Positions 8,504 through 17,653 of a stretch of 64,000 bases of DNA are shown piece after piece. Under the pieces are notes generated by a model. That model saw only the letters and a program-made list of their open reading frames with translations. It had not been told where the DNA came from and did no database searches. The translations under genes and the position numbers were made by a program. The stretch lies in the NCBI GenBank assembly GCA_964351495.1, contig CAYGOC010000006.1:1-64000 (forward strand), in the 5' to 3' direction. Each line of letters opens with the position of its first letter. The stretch's first letter is position 1. The DNA is from CAYGOC01 sp964351495. GTDB taxonomy: Bacteria; Chlamydiota; Chlamydiia; Chlamydiales; SM23-39.

Positions 8504-9262
8504 TTAAAAAACTTCTAAAAGAGCTTGTGTTTTTGATCTTCGTACCTGCTGCGCTGCTATAGCAAAAGCGCAAGCTGCATTGATAGAGTTTTTACTCCCA
8601 AATAGGGGGATTTCTACGATGATGTCTATTTGGGAAAGGACCTCATCTGAAATGCCATACTCTTCATTTCCAATAATTAGAGTGCAGCTTTCCGGAAAGA
8701 GAAAAGAGTCGATGCTTTCTGCTTCTTCTCCCGTTTCTATCGCGATAAAAGGTCTAGGAAGTCCTTCTAAAGACTCTTTCTGAAAGCAGGGGACTATGGA
8801 AGAGGTTCCCATAGAGGTTTTTATCACTTTAGGGTTATCTATAAAGGGGGTCTTTTTTGCAAAGTAGACAGGACCTATTCGAAGAGCTTCTGTCGTTCTT
8901 AAAATGCTTCCCACGTTATAAGCAGAGCGGACATTGTCTAAAAAAAGGGCAACCTTTCCAAATTCTTCTTTGGCTATATGGTCTCCTTTTCGAATCGGGG
9001 GTAAAAGGTTATGCTCTTTTAAAAAAAGAGAGGCCTCTGATAGGTGAAAGTGGTATTGATCGGCTACTTGTTTGATAGAAGAAAAAGAAAAGGAGGGTAT
9101 CTCAAGCCAAGAAAGCCATAGGTTATAGGTTTCTAAAAGAGAGGGATCCTCTTTTTTTTCTAAAAGGGTTTCATAAAGAGCGCGGAGAATATCGGCGCAT
9201 TTTTTATGCCGCATTCTAGGATCCAAACGGAAAAATTTCGATTTTTTAAAGGAAAAACTCAC
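8504..9262 (-). CDS. SpoU/TrmH-family RNA 2'-O-methyltransferase
   Basis: The 252-aa protein has the three SPOUT motifs: NVRSAYNVGSILRTTEAL (motif 1), LIIGNEEYGISDEVL (motif 2) and IPLFGSKNSINAACAFAIA (motif 3). These form the trefoil-knot SAM site. The roughly 90-residue N-terminal extension is lineage-specific in appearance. It likely methylates a ribose in tRNA or rRNA, but the target cannot be told from sequence. The start is a GTG (9262) overlapping the ABC-F stop as GTGA, so the two genes are coupled. Confidence 0.88.
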   Translation of the reverse strand: MSFSFKKSKFFRLDPRMRHKKCADILRALYETLLEKKEDPSLLETYNLWLSWLEIPSFSFSSIKQVADQYHFHLSEASLFLKEHNLLPPIRKGDHIAKEEFGKVALFLDNVRSAYNVGSILRTTEALRIGPVYFAKKTPFIDNPKVIKTSMGTSSIVPCFQKESLEGLPRPFIAIETGEEAESIDSFLFPESCTLIIGNEEYGISDEVLSQIDIIVEIPLFGSKNSINAACAFAIAAQQVRRSKTQALLEVF

Positions 9263-10839
9263 GACTTTTTCTCTAGGTACTCTTCTAAAGTTCCTTCAAA
9301 GAAAACAATTTTCTTTTCTTCAAAGGCAATGATTTTGGTAGCAAATTCTGTTAAAAGGGTTCTGTCATGGGTTGCCACTATGGCAGTTCCCTTAAAGTCT
9401 TGCAGAGCCCAGCTTAAAGCAGAAACCGCTTCTAGATCCAAATGGTTGTTTGGCTCGTCTAATATGAGCGTATTGGGGTTAAGTAGCATCAGCTTGCCTA
9501 AAATAAGGCGCGCAGTTTCTCCTCCAGAAAGGGTTTTTACCAGCTTAAACGCATCCTCTCCGGAAAAAAGCATCTTTCCTAAAATACTGCGCACTTTTTC
9601 ATCAAAAAGATTGGGGGAGGCCTCTTTTAGATAATCAAAAAGAGAGATCGAAGATCCTTTATCGATGATGTCTTGGTGGTTTTGAGGGAAGTATCCCAAA
9701 GATACATTATGCCCAAACTCTATAGATCCTGTAGTGGGTTGTAATACTTGGGCCAGCATTTTTAAAAGAGTGGTTTTCCCTCTTCCGTTATTTCCAATGA
9801 TGCCAATTTTATCTCCTTTATGGATCTCTAAAGAAAGATTTTCAAAGACAGGCGTTTCTTCATAGGTTTTGCCCACTTTTTTCACTTTAAAGACAAGTTG
9901 TCCCGAGGGGACTTCTGGGGGATAAAAACGGATGTAGGGTCTTTGGATGTTGGATTGCTTTAGTTCTTGCGGTTCTAGCTTGGCAATCTCTTTGATTCTA
10001 GATTGCACCTGGGAAGCTCTGGTTCCGGCTCCAAACTTGGCTACGAATTCTTTTAGTTGAGAGACTTTTTTCTCTTTGGCTTTGTTTTCCAGTTCTGCTC
10101 TTTTTCTGACTTGGGTTTTGGCGATGATCATATCATCGTAGTTACCGGGGTAGATAATAAGCGTTTCGTAGTCGATATCAGCTATGTGGGTAGTTACTTC
10201 ATTTAAAAAATGGCGGTCATGGCTCACTACAATCAAGGTTCCTGTGTAGTTTTTCAAAAAGCCTTCAAGCCAGTGGATCGATTCTAGGTCTAAGTGGTTG
10301 GTAGGTTCATCGAGTAAAAGCGCTTGTGGATCGCCAAAAAGAGCCTGTACTAAAAGAGTTCTAAATTGTCTATCCACGGGGATGTTTTTCATAAGTTGTG
10401 AGTGCATCTGGGATGGGATGCCCATTCCTTCTAAAAGCATTTCAGCACTCGCCTCTGCTGTATAACCATCTTCTTCCCCTATAACCTCTTCCAGCTCTCC
10501 TAGACGAATTCCTACTGCATCGGTCATCTCTTTTTCGTATAAAGCATCTCTTTCTTGCAAAGCATTCCAAAGGCGTTCATTTCCCATGATTACGGTGTCT
10601 AAAACGGTATAGTCCTGAAATTTTTCAATGTTTTGTCGTAAAAAGCCTGTTTTGGGGGGGAGAGAGACGGTTCCCGCCGTGGGAGGCTCTTCTTTCATCA
10701 TGATTTTCATAAGGGTTGACTTACCTGCTCCATTGGGACCGGTTAAGCCATACCTACACCCTTGGTTGAAAGTACAGGTTACCTCTTCAAAAAGAGTTCT
10801 TGCGCCTAAAGATTTTCGAATATTGTTTAAAGTAACCAT
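9259..10839 (-). CDS. ABC-F family ribosome-associated ATPase (YbiT-like)
   Basis: This soluble 526-aa protein has two ABC cassettes and no membrane segments. Walker A sites are GPNGAGKST (near residue 36) and GNNGRGKTT (near 349). Walker B sites are LLLDEPTNHLDLES and LILDEPNNHLDLEA. The second signature is canonical (LSGGETARL). The first is degenerate (PVDRQFRTLL in its place), which is common in this subfamily. ABC-F proteins act at the ribosomal E site or confer resistance to ribosome-targeting drugs. It is the counterpart of CT348, next to xerC. It is divergent from xerC with a very short intergenic region. Confidence 0.9.
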   Translation of the reverse strand: MVTLNNIRKSLGARTLFEEVTCTFNQGCRYGLTGPNGAGKSTLMKIMMKEEPPTAGTVSLPPKTGFLRQNIEKFQDYTVLDTVIMGNERLWNALQERDALYEKEMTDAVGIRLGELEEVIGEEDGYTAEASAEMLLEGMGIPSQMHSQLMKNIPVDRQFRTLLVQALFGDPQALLLDEPTNHLDLESIHWLEGFLKNYTGTLIVVSHDRHFLNEVTTHIADIDYETLIIYPGNYDDMIIAKTQVRKRAELENKAKEKKVSQLKEFVAKFGAGTRASQVQSRIKEIAKLEPQELKQSNIQRPYIRFYPPEVPSGQLVFKVKKVGKTYEETPVFENLSLEIHKGDKIGIIGNNGRGKTTLLKMLAQVLQPTTGSIEFGHNVSLGYFPQNHQDIIDKGSSISLFDYLKEASPNLFDEKVRSILGKMLFSGEDAFKLVKTLSGGETARLILGKLMLLNPNTLILDEPNNHLDLEAVSALSWALQDFKGTAIVATHDRTLLTEFATKIIAFEEKKIVFFEGTLEEYLEKKS

Positions 10840-10921
10840 AATAAAGATTATATCTTGAATGTTTCAGAAAACCATTATAGCAAAAACGAAAAAAAGAAAA
10901 AGGATAGATCCGCTAAGTTTT

Positions 10922-11818
10922 ATGAATTTTTCCGAGGGAGTAGAAAAATTTATTCAATATATAAGTTTGCAAAAGGGATTTTCTCCGCATACGGTTAGGG
11001 CGTATAAAAGCGATTTGGATGCCTTTTGTCTTTTTTTTAAAAATGATTCAGTAGAAAAGGTAGATAAACCTCTTTTAAGAGGATATCTTTTACGGCTTTA
11101 CGAAAAAAAACAAAAAAGCAGAACCATCCATAGAAAAATTTCTTCTTTACGCTCATTCTTTCAGTTTTTAGTAAAACAAAAGATTGTACTAAAAAATCCT
11201 TTAGAGGAGATCGCTTCTCCCAAAAGAGAAAGACCCCTTCCTGTTACTCTTTCTTATGAGAGAGTAGAGTATTTATTTTCTCAAGCAGATGTAGAAAGTT
11301 ACTTAGGCTTAAGAGATAGATGTATGATGGAGCTTTTTTATAGTTCCGGGTTTCGTCTTTCTGAGCTTATAGGGTTGAATAAAGAACATCTTTTTTTAGC
11401 CGAAAATAAGGTGATTGTTTTTGGAAAAGGAAAAAAACAAAGGTGGCTTCCGATTACCAATCAAGCTAAAAGATGGCTTGAAAAATATTTAACTCACCCC
11501 AAAAGAGAAGAAAAAGAGATGCGGGCTGTTTTTTTAAACAAGTGGGGAAAAAGAATTTCTCCACGTTCTGTAGATAGAAATTTTCAAAAGTATCTAAAAA
11601 AAAGTGGCCTTTCAGAAAAAGTAACCCCGCATAAAATTAGACATACGATAGCTACCCACTGGCTAGAAAAGGGGATGGACTTAAAGACTATTCAAATGCT
11701 TTTAGGGCATAGTTCTTTGGTTACAACCACTATTTATACCCAGGTCTCTTCTAAGCTGAAAAGGGAAGTGTACGACAAAACTCATCCAAGGGCGAAAAAA
11801 AATAGGGAAGAAAGGTAA
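10922..11818 (+). CDS. xerC: Tyrosine recombinase XerC
   Basis: The protein has an N-terminal SAM-like DNA-binding domain (KGFSPHTVRAYKSDLDAF) and a C-terminal catalytic domain. Arg lies in SGFRLSELIGL, Lys in FGKGKKQR, HKIRHTIATHWLE supplies H-R, LLGHSSLVTTTIYTQV supplies H and the nucleophilic Tyr. It resolves chromosome dimers at dif with XerD. The frame is open from an ATG at 10859, but the ATG at 10922 (MNFSEGVEKF) gives 298 aa, the usual XerC length. Neither has a good ribosome binding site. Its last 11 nt overlap the 3' end of the convergent RNase P RNA gene. Confidence 0.9.
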   Translation: MNFSEGVEKFIQYISLQKGFSPHTVRAYKSDLDAFCLFFKNDSVEKVDKPLLRGYLLRLYEKKQKSRTIHRKISSLRSFFQFLVKQKIVLKNPLEEIASPKRERPLPVTLSYERVEYLFSQADVESYLGLRDRCMMELFYSSGFRLSELIGLNKEHLFLAENKVIVFGKGKKQRWLPITNQAKRWLEKYLTHPKREEKEMRAVFLNKWGKRISPRSVDRNFQKYLKKSGLSEKVTPHKIRHTIATHWLEKGMDLKTIQMLLGHSSLVTTTIYTQVSSKLKREVYDKTHPRAKKNREER

Positions 11819-12146
11819 GCCGGATTCTGTCTATGCCAAAAGGCACTGGGCTATCATTCATCTAGGAGATTTGTCGCCAAATCCCTCAAGCGATCCAATA
11901 GAGCTTTTTGCGAGAAACAAAAGTTGTAAGCTCTTTTCTTGCTTCGGATAGGGTTTGCAGCTCTTAATTTAAGTTTCCTTAAAAGAGGCCCACTCTTCAA
12001 GTGGACATTTTCAAGCTATCCTCTAATTCGAGGAGCGTATTTTCTGTTGCACTTTCCGTAGCCTTGCGGCCCCCAGTCTTTCACTGGTATCCTTCTCTTT
12101 GAAGTCCAGACTTTCCTCTCTTAAAAAGAGCGATAGCCTTTTCTTC
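11808..12146 (-). ncRNA. rnpB: RNase P RNA
   Basis: The minus strand carries the conserved RNase P core: GAGGAAAGTCTGGACTTC (rather than the usual CCGGACT) near the 5' end, GTGCAACAGAAA in the middle, and ACAGAATCCGGCTTA near the 3' end. The termini AAGAAAAGG and CCTTTCTT pair as helix P1, which sets the ends at about 12146 and 11808. The RNA is the catalytic subunit that matures tRNA 5' ends. A TATAAA at 12156-12161 (minus strand), inside the 3' end of the upstream zinc-ribbon gene, is a plausible -10 box. The 3' end overlaps the convergent xerC stop. Confidence 0.93.
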
Positions 12147-12156
12147 CCTAAATTTT

Positions 12157-12924
12157 TTATACGCCTGCAGCTCTTCTTCTGCGTCTTCTTCCTGATCCGG
12201 AAGCGCTTTCCAGATCTTCACTTTCAATCCAGTAGTGGATACGAGAGCAGTGCTCGCAGAAAATGAGTCTCTCTCCTTTTCTAACGAGGTTTTCATGTTG
12301 CGCTGTCAAAGCGATATGACAGCCGGAGCAGTTTCGATTTTCGATAGGAACGACCACCCTGTCTTTTTTGTTGTATAAGAGTCTTTCGTAAATAGCAAGT
12401 AGGTCGGGAGTCGCTTTTTCAGCTATAGCGTCTCTTTTGATTTTTAGCTCGGAGCCTTCTTCGTTGATTTTCTGAATATTTGCGTAGATTTCTTCTTCTA
12501 AGGCTTTACTTCCCTCTTCAGACTCCTTTAAGCTTTCCTGGATTTTAGTTAAAATTTCCTCTTCGAGGTTTCTTTTATCTATTAAATCGCTAGTTATTTG
12601 TTCTGTAGCTACTTTTTCTCTTTCGCAAGCAGTCATCTCTTGTGTTAAAGCATTAAATTCATCCACTTTTTTTACAGAGCTTTGCTTTCCTTCCAGTTTT
12701 TTTAGTTTTTCTTCTATATCGGAGATTTTGTTTTCTTGAAATACAATGCTCTGGCTCAGCTCTGAAATTTCTTTCTCTTTTTCTTGAAGTTGCTCTCGTA
12801 AGTCGTTTCTAAGCCTGTCGATGTGCTCTAGCTCCTTTTGTCTTTGTCTTTTAAGACGGATCAAGCGGATCATGTTCATATCCAGTTCTTGTATTTCTAA
12901 AATAACCTTTAAATTCTCGAGCAT
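12157..12924 (-). CDS. Coiled-coil zinc-ribbon protein (CT398 family, T3SS/sigma-54 associated)
   Basis: This 255-aa protein is a long antiparallel coiled coil (about residues 5-185) followed by a zinc ribbon with two Cys pairs, CSGCH and CEHCSRIHYW. The layout matches C. trachomatis CT398, reported to bind T3SS components and RpoN. It ends with six consecutive arginines before AAGV, an unusual basic tail. It lies directly upstream of rnpB on the same strand. The function is inferred from the family. Confidence 0.8.
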   Translation of the reverse strand: MLENLKVILEIQELDMNMIRLIRLKRQRQKELEHIDRLRNDLREQLQEKEKEISELSQSIVFQENKISDIEEKLKKLEGKQSSVKKVDEFNALTQEMTACEREKVATEQITSDLIDKRNLEEEILTKIQESLKESEEGSKALEEEIYANIQKINEEGSELKIKRDAIAEKATPDLLAIYERLLYNKKDRVVVPIENRNCSGCHIALTAQHENLVRKGERLIFCEHCSRIHYWIESEDLESASGSGRRRRRRAAGV

Positions 12925-13054
12925 GAAAGAAATCCTTTTTTTGTGAGACCCAAATTTAATCCATTTCCTCTAAATCTTCAAGGACTATTCTCGAAAGATT
13001 CCGAAGCTTAGGCTAGATAAATTCAGGGAAGTAAAGCAAATAGTTTACAAAAAT

Positions 13055-13071
13055 AGAGGGGCTAGCCCTCT
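13055..13071 (+). other. Hairpin upstream of the DUF4143 remnant
   Basis: AGAGGG (13055-13060) and CCCTCT (13066-13071) pair around GCTAG, followed by TTAGGGGTTTTC. It looks like a weak terminator on the plus strand although no intact plus-strand gene precedes it. It may be left from whatever preceded the gene remnant just downstream. Confidence 0.3.
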
Positions 13072-13075
13072 TTAG

Positions 13076-13447
13076 GGGTTTTCAGAGTCCTTCCGTTATA
13101 TTCAAAGATCCCCTAAGAAAGTGTATGCAGTCGATAATGGTTTAGTGCTTGCTAATACATTCAATCTATTGGACAATTTAGGAAAGCTTTTAGAAAATCA
13201 GGTTTATTTGGATTTACGCCGAGAAGATAAAAAAATATTTTACTACCAAACCTCAGATGGCTATGAAATAGACTTTATCACTCAAGATGTACAAGGACAA
13301 TATGAAATGATCCAGGTTGTGTGGGATGCGCAGGATTCAAAAGCTTTAGCCAGAGAGAAAAGAGCTTTGGAGCAGGCTGAAAAAGAATTGGGATTTTCAG
13401 GAAGAATAGTGGATCATACGCAATATTTACAGGCATTTTGCAGCTAA
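13076..13447 (+). pseudogene. Remnant of a DUF4143 AAA-type ATPase (C-terminal end)
   Basis: The frame open from 13076 reads FRYIQRSPKKVYAVDNGL, then LLENQVYLDLRR, IFYYQTSDGYEIDFI and a C-terminal tail. This is the C-terminal nuclease-like DUF4143 part of the AAA/DUF4143 ATPases that are abundant and mobile in bacteria and archaea. The AAA domain that should come first (about 250-300 residues with Walker motifs) is missing, and a stop codon (13073) interrupts the frame. A GTG at 13121 could start a 108-aa ORF, but without the ATPase it is most likely a decaying fragment. No ribosome binding site is obvious. Confidence 0.75.
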
Positions 13448-13502
13448 ATAAGAACAAAAACGCATTTTTCAAAACTGTTTTTCTATTGGCAAAAAAGGCC
13501 TT

Positions 13503-13531
13503 TTGACAAATCATAAAGGGCTTACCATAAA
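13503..13531 (+). promoter_or_regulatory. Sigma-66/70-type promoter of the glyA operon
   Basis: TTGACA (13503-13508) and CATAAA (13526-13531) are separated by exactly 17 nt, 15 nt before the glyA ATG. A purine-rich AGAGGGGGGG (13531-13540) overlaps the box end and supplies the ribosome binding site, so the leader must be very short. Confidence 0.6.
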
Positions 13532-13546
13532 GAGGGGGGGCTTTTC

Positions 13547-15049
13547 ATGTCTTTTTTGAAGGATTACCAAGAGAAAGTACCAGAAGAAAAAAGGACAGAA
13601 GAGGCTATCGCCTATTTGGCCTCTTTAGATGTGGTGTATAAGAATTATCCTGAAATAGCAGAGGCGATTGTACAGGAGCTAAAAGACCAACGAAAGCATC
13701 TAAAGCTGATTGCTTCTGAAAACTTTTCTTCTTTAAGCGTACAGCTTGCCATGGGGAACCTTCTTACCGATAAATATAGTGAAGGCTCTATCAAAAAACG
13801 ATTTTATGCAGGATGTGAAAATGTAGACAAGATAGAGGAAGAGGCGTGTTTTTATGCAAAAAAAATATTTGGAGCGGAACATGCCTACGTACAGCCTCAT
13901 TCAGGATCGGATGCTAATTTAATTGCTCTTTGGTCTGTTTTGCTCTACAAACTTCAAAAACCCTTTTTAGAAAAGGCGGGCAAGAAAAGCATAGAAGAGC
14001 TAACAGTTTCAGAGCATGAGGCTTTCCGGCAGCTTTTAGTGAACCAAAAAGTTTTGGGGATGTCTTTAAACTCCGGGGGACATTTAACTCACGGATATAG
14101 GCAAAATATCTCTTCTAAGTTAGTGCAGTCTTATAGCTATGAAGTGGATGCCAAAACAAGGCTTTTAGATTATGAAGCTCTTTTACAAAAAGCCAAAGAG
14201 GTAAAGCCGTTAATTCTTTTGGCCGGATATTCTGCGTACTCTAGGCTTATTGACTTTGCAAAAATGAGAGAGATAGCAGACGAAGTGGGCGCTATTTTAT
14301 GGGTAGATATGGCCCACTTTGCAGGTCTGGTTGCAGGAAAGGTTTTTCAAGGAGTGTACAATCCTATGCCGTACGCTCATATAGTGACCACAACCACACA
14401 TAAAGTCCTAAGGGGTCCTAGAGGAGGACTTGTTCTTTGTAAAGAAGAACTAAAAGAGTTTGTAGACAAGGGATGTCCTTGGGTTATGGGAGGTCCTATG
14501 CCCCATGTTATTGCAGCCAAGGCTTTAGCTTTTAAAGAGGCATCTACCCCTTCTTATGAGGTTTATGCGCGTCAGGTAGTAAAAAATGCGAAAGCCTTAG
14601 CAAAAGCTTTGATGGAAGAGGGTGTAGATGTGATTACTCAAGGAACCGATAATCATTTAGTTCTTCTAGATGTGAAAAAAAGCTTTTCTCTAACGGGAAG
14701 GCAAGCAGAGCTGGCTTTGAAAAAAGCGGGGATACACGTAAATAGAAACTCTCTTTTCAACGACCAGGAAGGGCCTTGGTATACTTCCGGAATTCGGATT
14801 GGAACTCCTGCTGTCACTACTTTGAAGATGGAAGAAAAAGAGATGAAAGAGATAGCGCGAATTATCACCTTTGTTTTACAAAAAGCAAAACCTGCCTATC
14901 AGGAAAAATCAAAAGAGCCTTCTAAAGGGCAAGTGATAGTTGATGAGAAAGTCCTAAATATGGCAAGAGAAAGAGTAGAAAATTTATTAGACAAACATCC
15001 TCTTTATCCAGAACTGATTTTGGAAGAGAGAGTTTGCTTTACAAAATAG
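13547..15049 (+). CDS. glyA: Serine hydroxymethyltransferase
   Basis: The 500-aa PLP enzyme interconverts serine and glycine while loading one-carbon units onto tetrahydrofolate. LIASENFSS, QPHSGSDANL, the Schiff-base lysine in VTTTTHKVLRGPRGG and GIRIGTPAVTT mark it clearly. It is longer than the usual 420 aa because of insertions (for example residues about 135-180), as in chlamydial GlyA. It leads an operon with clpP, dapF and ald. The first two follow the Chlamydia order CT432-CT430. Confidence 0.96.
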   Translation: MSFLKDYQEKVPEEKRTEEAIAYLASLDVVYKNYPEIAEAIVQELKDQRKHLKLIASENFSSLSVQLAMGNLLTDKYSEGSIKKRFYAGCENVDKIEEEACFYAKKIFGAEHAYVQPHSGSDANLIALWSVLLYKLQKPFLEKAGKKSIEELTVSEHEAFRQLLVNQKVLGMSLNSGGHLTHGYRQNISSKLVQSYSYEVDAKTRLLDYEALLQKAKEVKPLILLAGYSAYSRLIDFAKMREIADEVGAILWVDMAHFAGLVAGKVFQGVYNPMPYAHIVTTTTHKVLRGPRGGLVLCKEELKEFVDKGCPWVMGGPMPHVIAAKALAFKEASTPSYEVYARQVVKNAKALAKALMEEGVDVITQGTDNHLVLLDVKKSFSLTGRQAELALKKAGIHVNRNSLFNDQEGPWYTSGIRIGTPAVTTLKMEEKEMKEIARIITFVLQKAKPAYQEKSKEPSKGQVIVDEKVLNMARERVENLLDKHPLYPELILEERVCFTK

Positions 15050-15058
15050 GAGAGTAAT

Positions 15059-15673
15059 ATGCCAGGAAAACAACCGGAAAAAGGAAGCTCTATGAGAAAA
15101 ATTGACGATCATATAGATCATATGATGTTAGAAAAAAGAAGAATCTTTCTTTGTGATGCTGTCGATGTAGAAACGTCTAAAGATTTAATTCGAAAAATTT
15201 GGTATTTAGAGTGGAGTGACCCCAAAAAACCGATTCTTTTTATTATCAACTCTCCTGGAGGATCTGTAGATGCAGGGTTTGCTATTTGGGATCAAATTAA
15301 GCTTCTTTCTTGTCCTGTAATTACTTTAGTAACAGGGCTTGCAGCTTCTATGGGATCACTTCTTAGCTTATGCGCTTCTAAAGGGAAGCGATTTGCCACA
15401 GCGAATTCCAGAATTATGATCCACCAACCTCTTATCTCAGGGGTCATTCGAGGTCAGGCAACTGATCTTGCTATTCAAGCAAAAGAGATGCTTAAAACCA
15501 GAAAGGCTATTGTCGATATTTATGCACTATCTACAGGGAAAGATGCAAAAGAGATCGAAAAAGCTATAGACAGAGATAATTGGATGTCTGCAGAAGAGGC
15601 TAAAGCATTTAATCTAATCGATAAGGTGATCTTAAAAGCAGAAGATATAGAATCAGAGCTTGCGCTTTCTTAA
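15059..15673 (+). CDS. clpP1: ATP-dependent Clp protease proteolytic subunit (paralogue 1)
   Basis: The 204-aa serine protease shows the triad: Ser in GLAASMGSLL, His in MIHQPL and Asp near IDRDNWMSAEEAKAFNLID. INSPGGSVDAG forms the substrate strand. It is the ClpP paralogue encoded beside glyA in Chlamydia (CT431), distinct from the clpX-linked ClpP at 55247. Chlamydial ClpP1 and ClpP2 are known to assemble together with ClpX or ClpC. The ATG follows AGGAG closely and is 9 nt after the glyA stop. Confidence 0.92.
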   Translation: MPGKQPEKGSSMRKIDDHIDHMMLEKRRIFLCDAVDVETSKDLIRKIWYLEWSDPKKPILFIINSPGGSVDAGFAIWDQIKLLSCPVITLVTGLAASMGSLLSLCASKGKRFATANSRIMIHQPLISGVIRGQATDLAIQAKEMLKTRKAIVDIYALSTGKDAKEIEKAIDRDNWMSAEEAKAFNLIDKVILKAEDIESELALS

Positions 15674-15675
15674 AT

Positions 15676-16503
15676 ATGGAAATCTCTTTTTCCAAGTATG
15701 AAGGAGCGGGAAATCATTTTATCTTTGTAGAAGATATAAAAGGGCTATTCCCGGAGAAGAACTCTTTTTTGATCGAGAAGATGTGTGATGCTCGTTTTGG
15801 GATAGGGGCAGATGGTCTTATTTTAGTACGGCCCTCTCAAAAAGCAGATTTTCAAATGCGTATCTTTAATAAAGACGGGTTTGAAGCAAAAGGTTGTGGG
15901 AATGGTCTTCGCTGTTTTGTGCGGTTTTTAGAAGACGAAAACCTGTTTTCCGGCAGAGTTTCTATAGAAACGTTTTCAGGCATTGTTTTTGGGTCTTTAG
16001 ATAAAGAGGAAGTGGTAATAGAGCTTGCCTATTCTCCTTTAAAACCGGAAAAGCTTTTTTCAATAGATACAATGCCTCTTTACTTTGTAGATACGGGAGC
16101 ACCTCACGTTGTTTTAGCCGTATCTCAAATAGAAAAGATCCCTTTTTATGAATTAGCTAGGAAGATTCGGCATCACCCTTTTTTTGGAAAAGAAGGGGTA
16201 AATGTCAATTTTATGGAAAAAGTGGGTTCTTCTTTTAAGGTACGAACTTTTGAAAAGGGGGTGGAAGAAGAAACTTTTGCCTGTGGAACAGGGGCTATTG
16301 CTGTAGCTTTAGTACAAAAGGCTTTTTTGGGAGGAAAAAGAGAGGTGAAATTAATTTTTAAAGGGGGCATGATAACCGTTCGAATACAAGAAAATATCGT
16401 TATGAAAGGACCGGCAAACTTTGTATTCAAAGGAAACTATCTATTCAAGGAAAAGAATATATGCCAGCAAAAATTAGAACCATTGGAATCCCAAAAGAAG
16501 TAA
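15676..16503 (+). CDS. dapF: Diaminopimelate epimerase
   Basis: The 275-aa cofactor-free epimerase converts LL-DAP to meso-DAP for peptidoglycan and lysine. The two catalytic cysteines are visible in AKGCGNGLRC and EETFACGTGAIAVA, and the N-terminal SKYEGAGNHFIFVED matches the family. It starts 2 nt after clpP1. Its last 43 nt overlap the start of ald in another frame. The tail QQKLEPLESQKK lies beyond the core and exists only through that overlap. Confidence 0.94.
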   Translation: MEISFSKYEGAGNHFIFVEDIKGLFPEKNSFLIEKMCDARFGIGADGLILVRPSQKADFQMRIFNKDGFEAKGCGNGLRCFVRFLEDENLFSGRVSIETFSGIVFGSLDKEEVVIELAYSPLKPEKLFSIDTMPLYFVDTGAPHVVLAVSQIEKIPFYELARKIRHHPFFGKEGVNVNFMEKVGSSFKVRTFEKGVEEETFACGTGAIAVALVQKAFLGGKREVKLIFKGGMITVRIQENIVMKGPANFVFKGNYLFKEKNICQQKLEPLESQKK

Positions 16504-17588
16504 AAGATCATGAATACAGGGTAGGGCTTACTCCGGAAGGAGTAAAAGCTTTGGCTCAAGAAGGATTTACCGTGTTTGTCCAAAAAGGGGCAGGAAAAGA
16601 AATAGGACTTACCGATGCGCTTTATGAGAAAGTGGGAGCTAAAATAGTTCCTTCTGCCGAAAAAGTCTACGAAGCAGAGATGATCATAAAAGTAAAAGAG
16701 CCACAAAAACAAGAGTTTCCCCTTTTGCGGGAAGGACAGCTTTTATACTGCTTCCTTCATTTAGCGCCCGATCCGGAACAAACGAAACATCTTTTAGAAA
16801 GAAAGGTAATTGGAATTGCCTATGAAACCGTCACGGATGATAGAGGGCAGCTTCCTCTTCTTTTACCTATGAGTGAAATAGCAGGAAGGGTTTCTGTACA
16901 GGCGGGTACTTTTTCTTTACTTATGAAAGATGGAGGAAAAGGGGTTCTTTTAGGAGGGATTCCCGGAGTTAGAAGGGCTAAAGTAGTTGTTTTAGGAGGA
17001 GGAGTGGTAGGTACAGAGGCTATGAGAATGGCTTTGGGACTGGGGGCCGATGTGACTCTTTTTGATATTAATTTGTCTAGGTTAAGAGAGCTCGACAAGC
17101 TTTACTTTCCTGCTTTAAAAACGCTTTTTTCCACTCCCGCCTTAATTGAAGAAGAGTTAAAAGAGGCAGATCTGGTGATTGGCTCTGTTCTTATACCGGG
17201 AAAAAAAGCGGCTAAAATTATTACGAAAGAGATGGTAAAAAATATGGAGCCCAAAAGTGTTATCGTAGATGTAGCTATAGATCAAGGGGGATGTAGCGAA
17301 ACTTCCAGGCCTACTACCCATTCTGATCCTATCTACATAGAAGAAGGGGTGATCCACTATTGCGTGACAAACATGCCCGCCTCTTGCGCTAAAACAGCTA
17401 CGTATGGACTTACCAATGCGACGCTTCCCTTTGCTCTTAGTTTGGCCAGAAAAGGAGTAAAAAAAGCCTTAGAAGAAGATCCTCATTTAAGAAGGGGACT
17501 CAATGTGTGTCTTGGAAAAGTAACACACCCTGCTGTGGCTAGTGACTTAGGGTATGAGTATGTTCCTTTTGAAGAGGCTTTACCTTAA
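16461..17588 (+). CDS. ald: Alanine dehydrogenase
   Basis: The 375-aa enzyme reversibly deaminates L-alanine to pyruvate and ammonia using NAD. It shows IGIPKEVKDHEYRVGLTPEG at the N-terminus, the Rossmann motif VVLGGGVVGTEA near residue 174, and IDQGGCSETSRPTTH near the active site. The length is normal. It overlaps dapF by 43 nt at the end of the glyA operon. Classical Chlamydia genomes, as far as I recall, have no ald at this position, so this may mark broader amino-acid use in this lineage. Confidence 0.93.
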   Translation: MPAKIRTIGIPKEVKDHEYRVGLTPEGVKALAQEGFTVFVQKGAGKEIGLTDALYEKVGAKIVPSAEKVYEAEMIIKVKEPQKQEFPLLREGQLLYCFLHLAPDPEQTKHLLERKVIGIAYETVTDDRGQLPLLLPMSEIAGRVSVQAGTFSLLMKDGGKGVLLGGIPGVRRAKVVVLGGGVVGTEAMRMALGLGADVTLFDINLSRLRELDKLYFPALKTLFSTPALIEEELKEADLVIGSVLIPGKKAAKIITKEMVKNMEPKSVIVDVAIDQGGCSETSRPTTHSDPIYIEEGVIHYCVTNMPASCAKTATYGLTNATLPFALSLARKGVKKALEEDPHLRRGLNVCLGKVTHPAVASDLGYEYVPFEEALP

Positions 17589-17653
17589 GGGGCTTTTTCG
17601 GGTAAGAAAAGAAGTAGGGCAACCTCTACGAAACAAGGTCTTTGGGTGTTTTA

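Noticed and set aside
12081..12296. A 71-codon minus-strand frame across the rnpB 5' end and the zinc-ribbon gene end
   Set aside because: It overlaps the conserved RNase P core and the zinc-ribbon coding sequence in another frame and has no supporting features.
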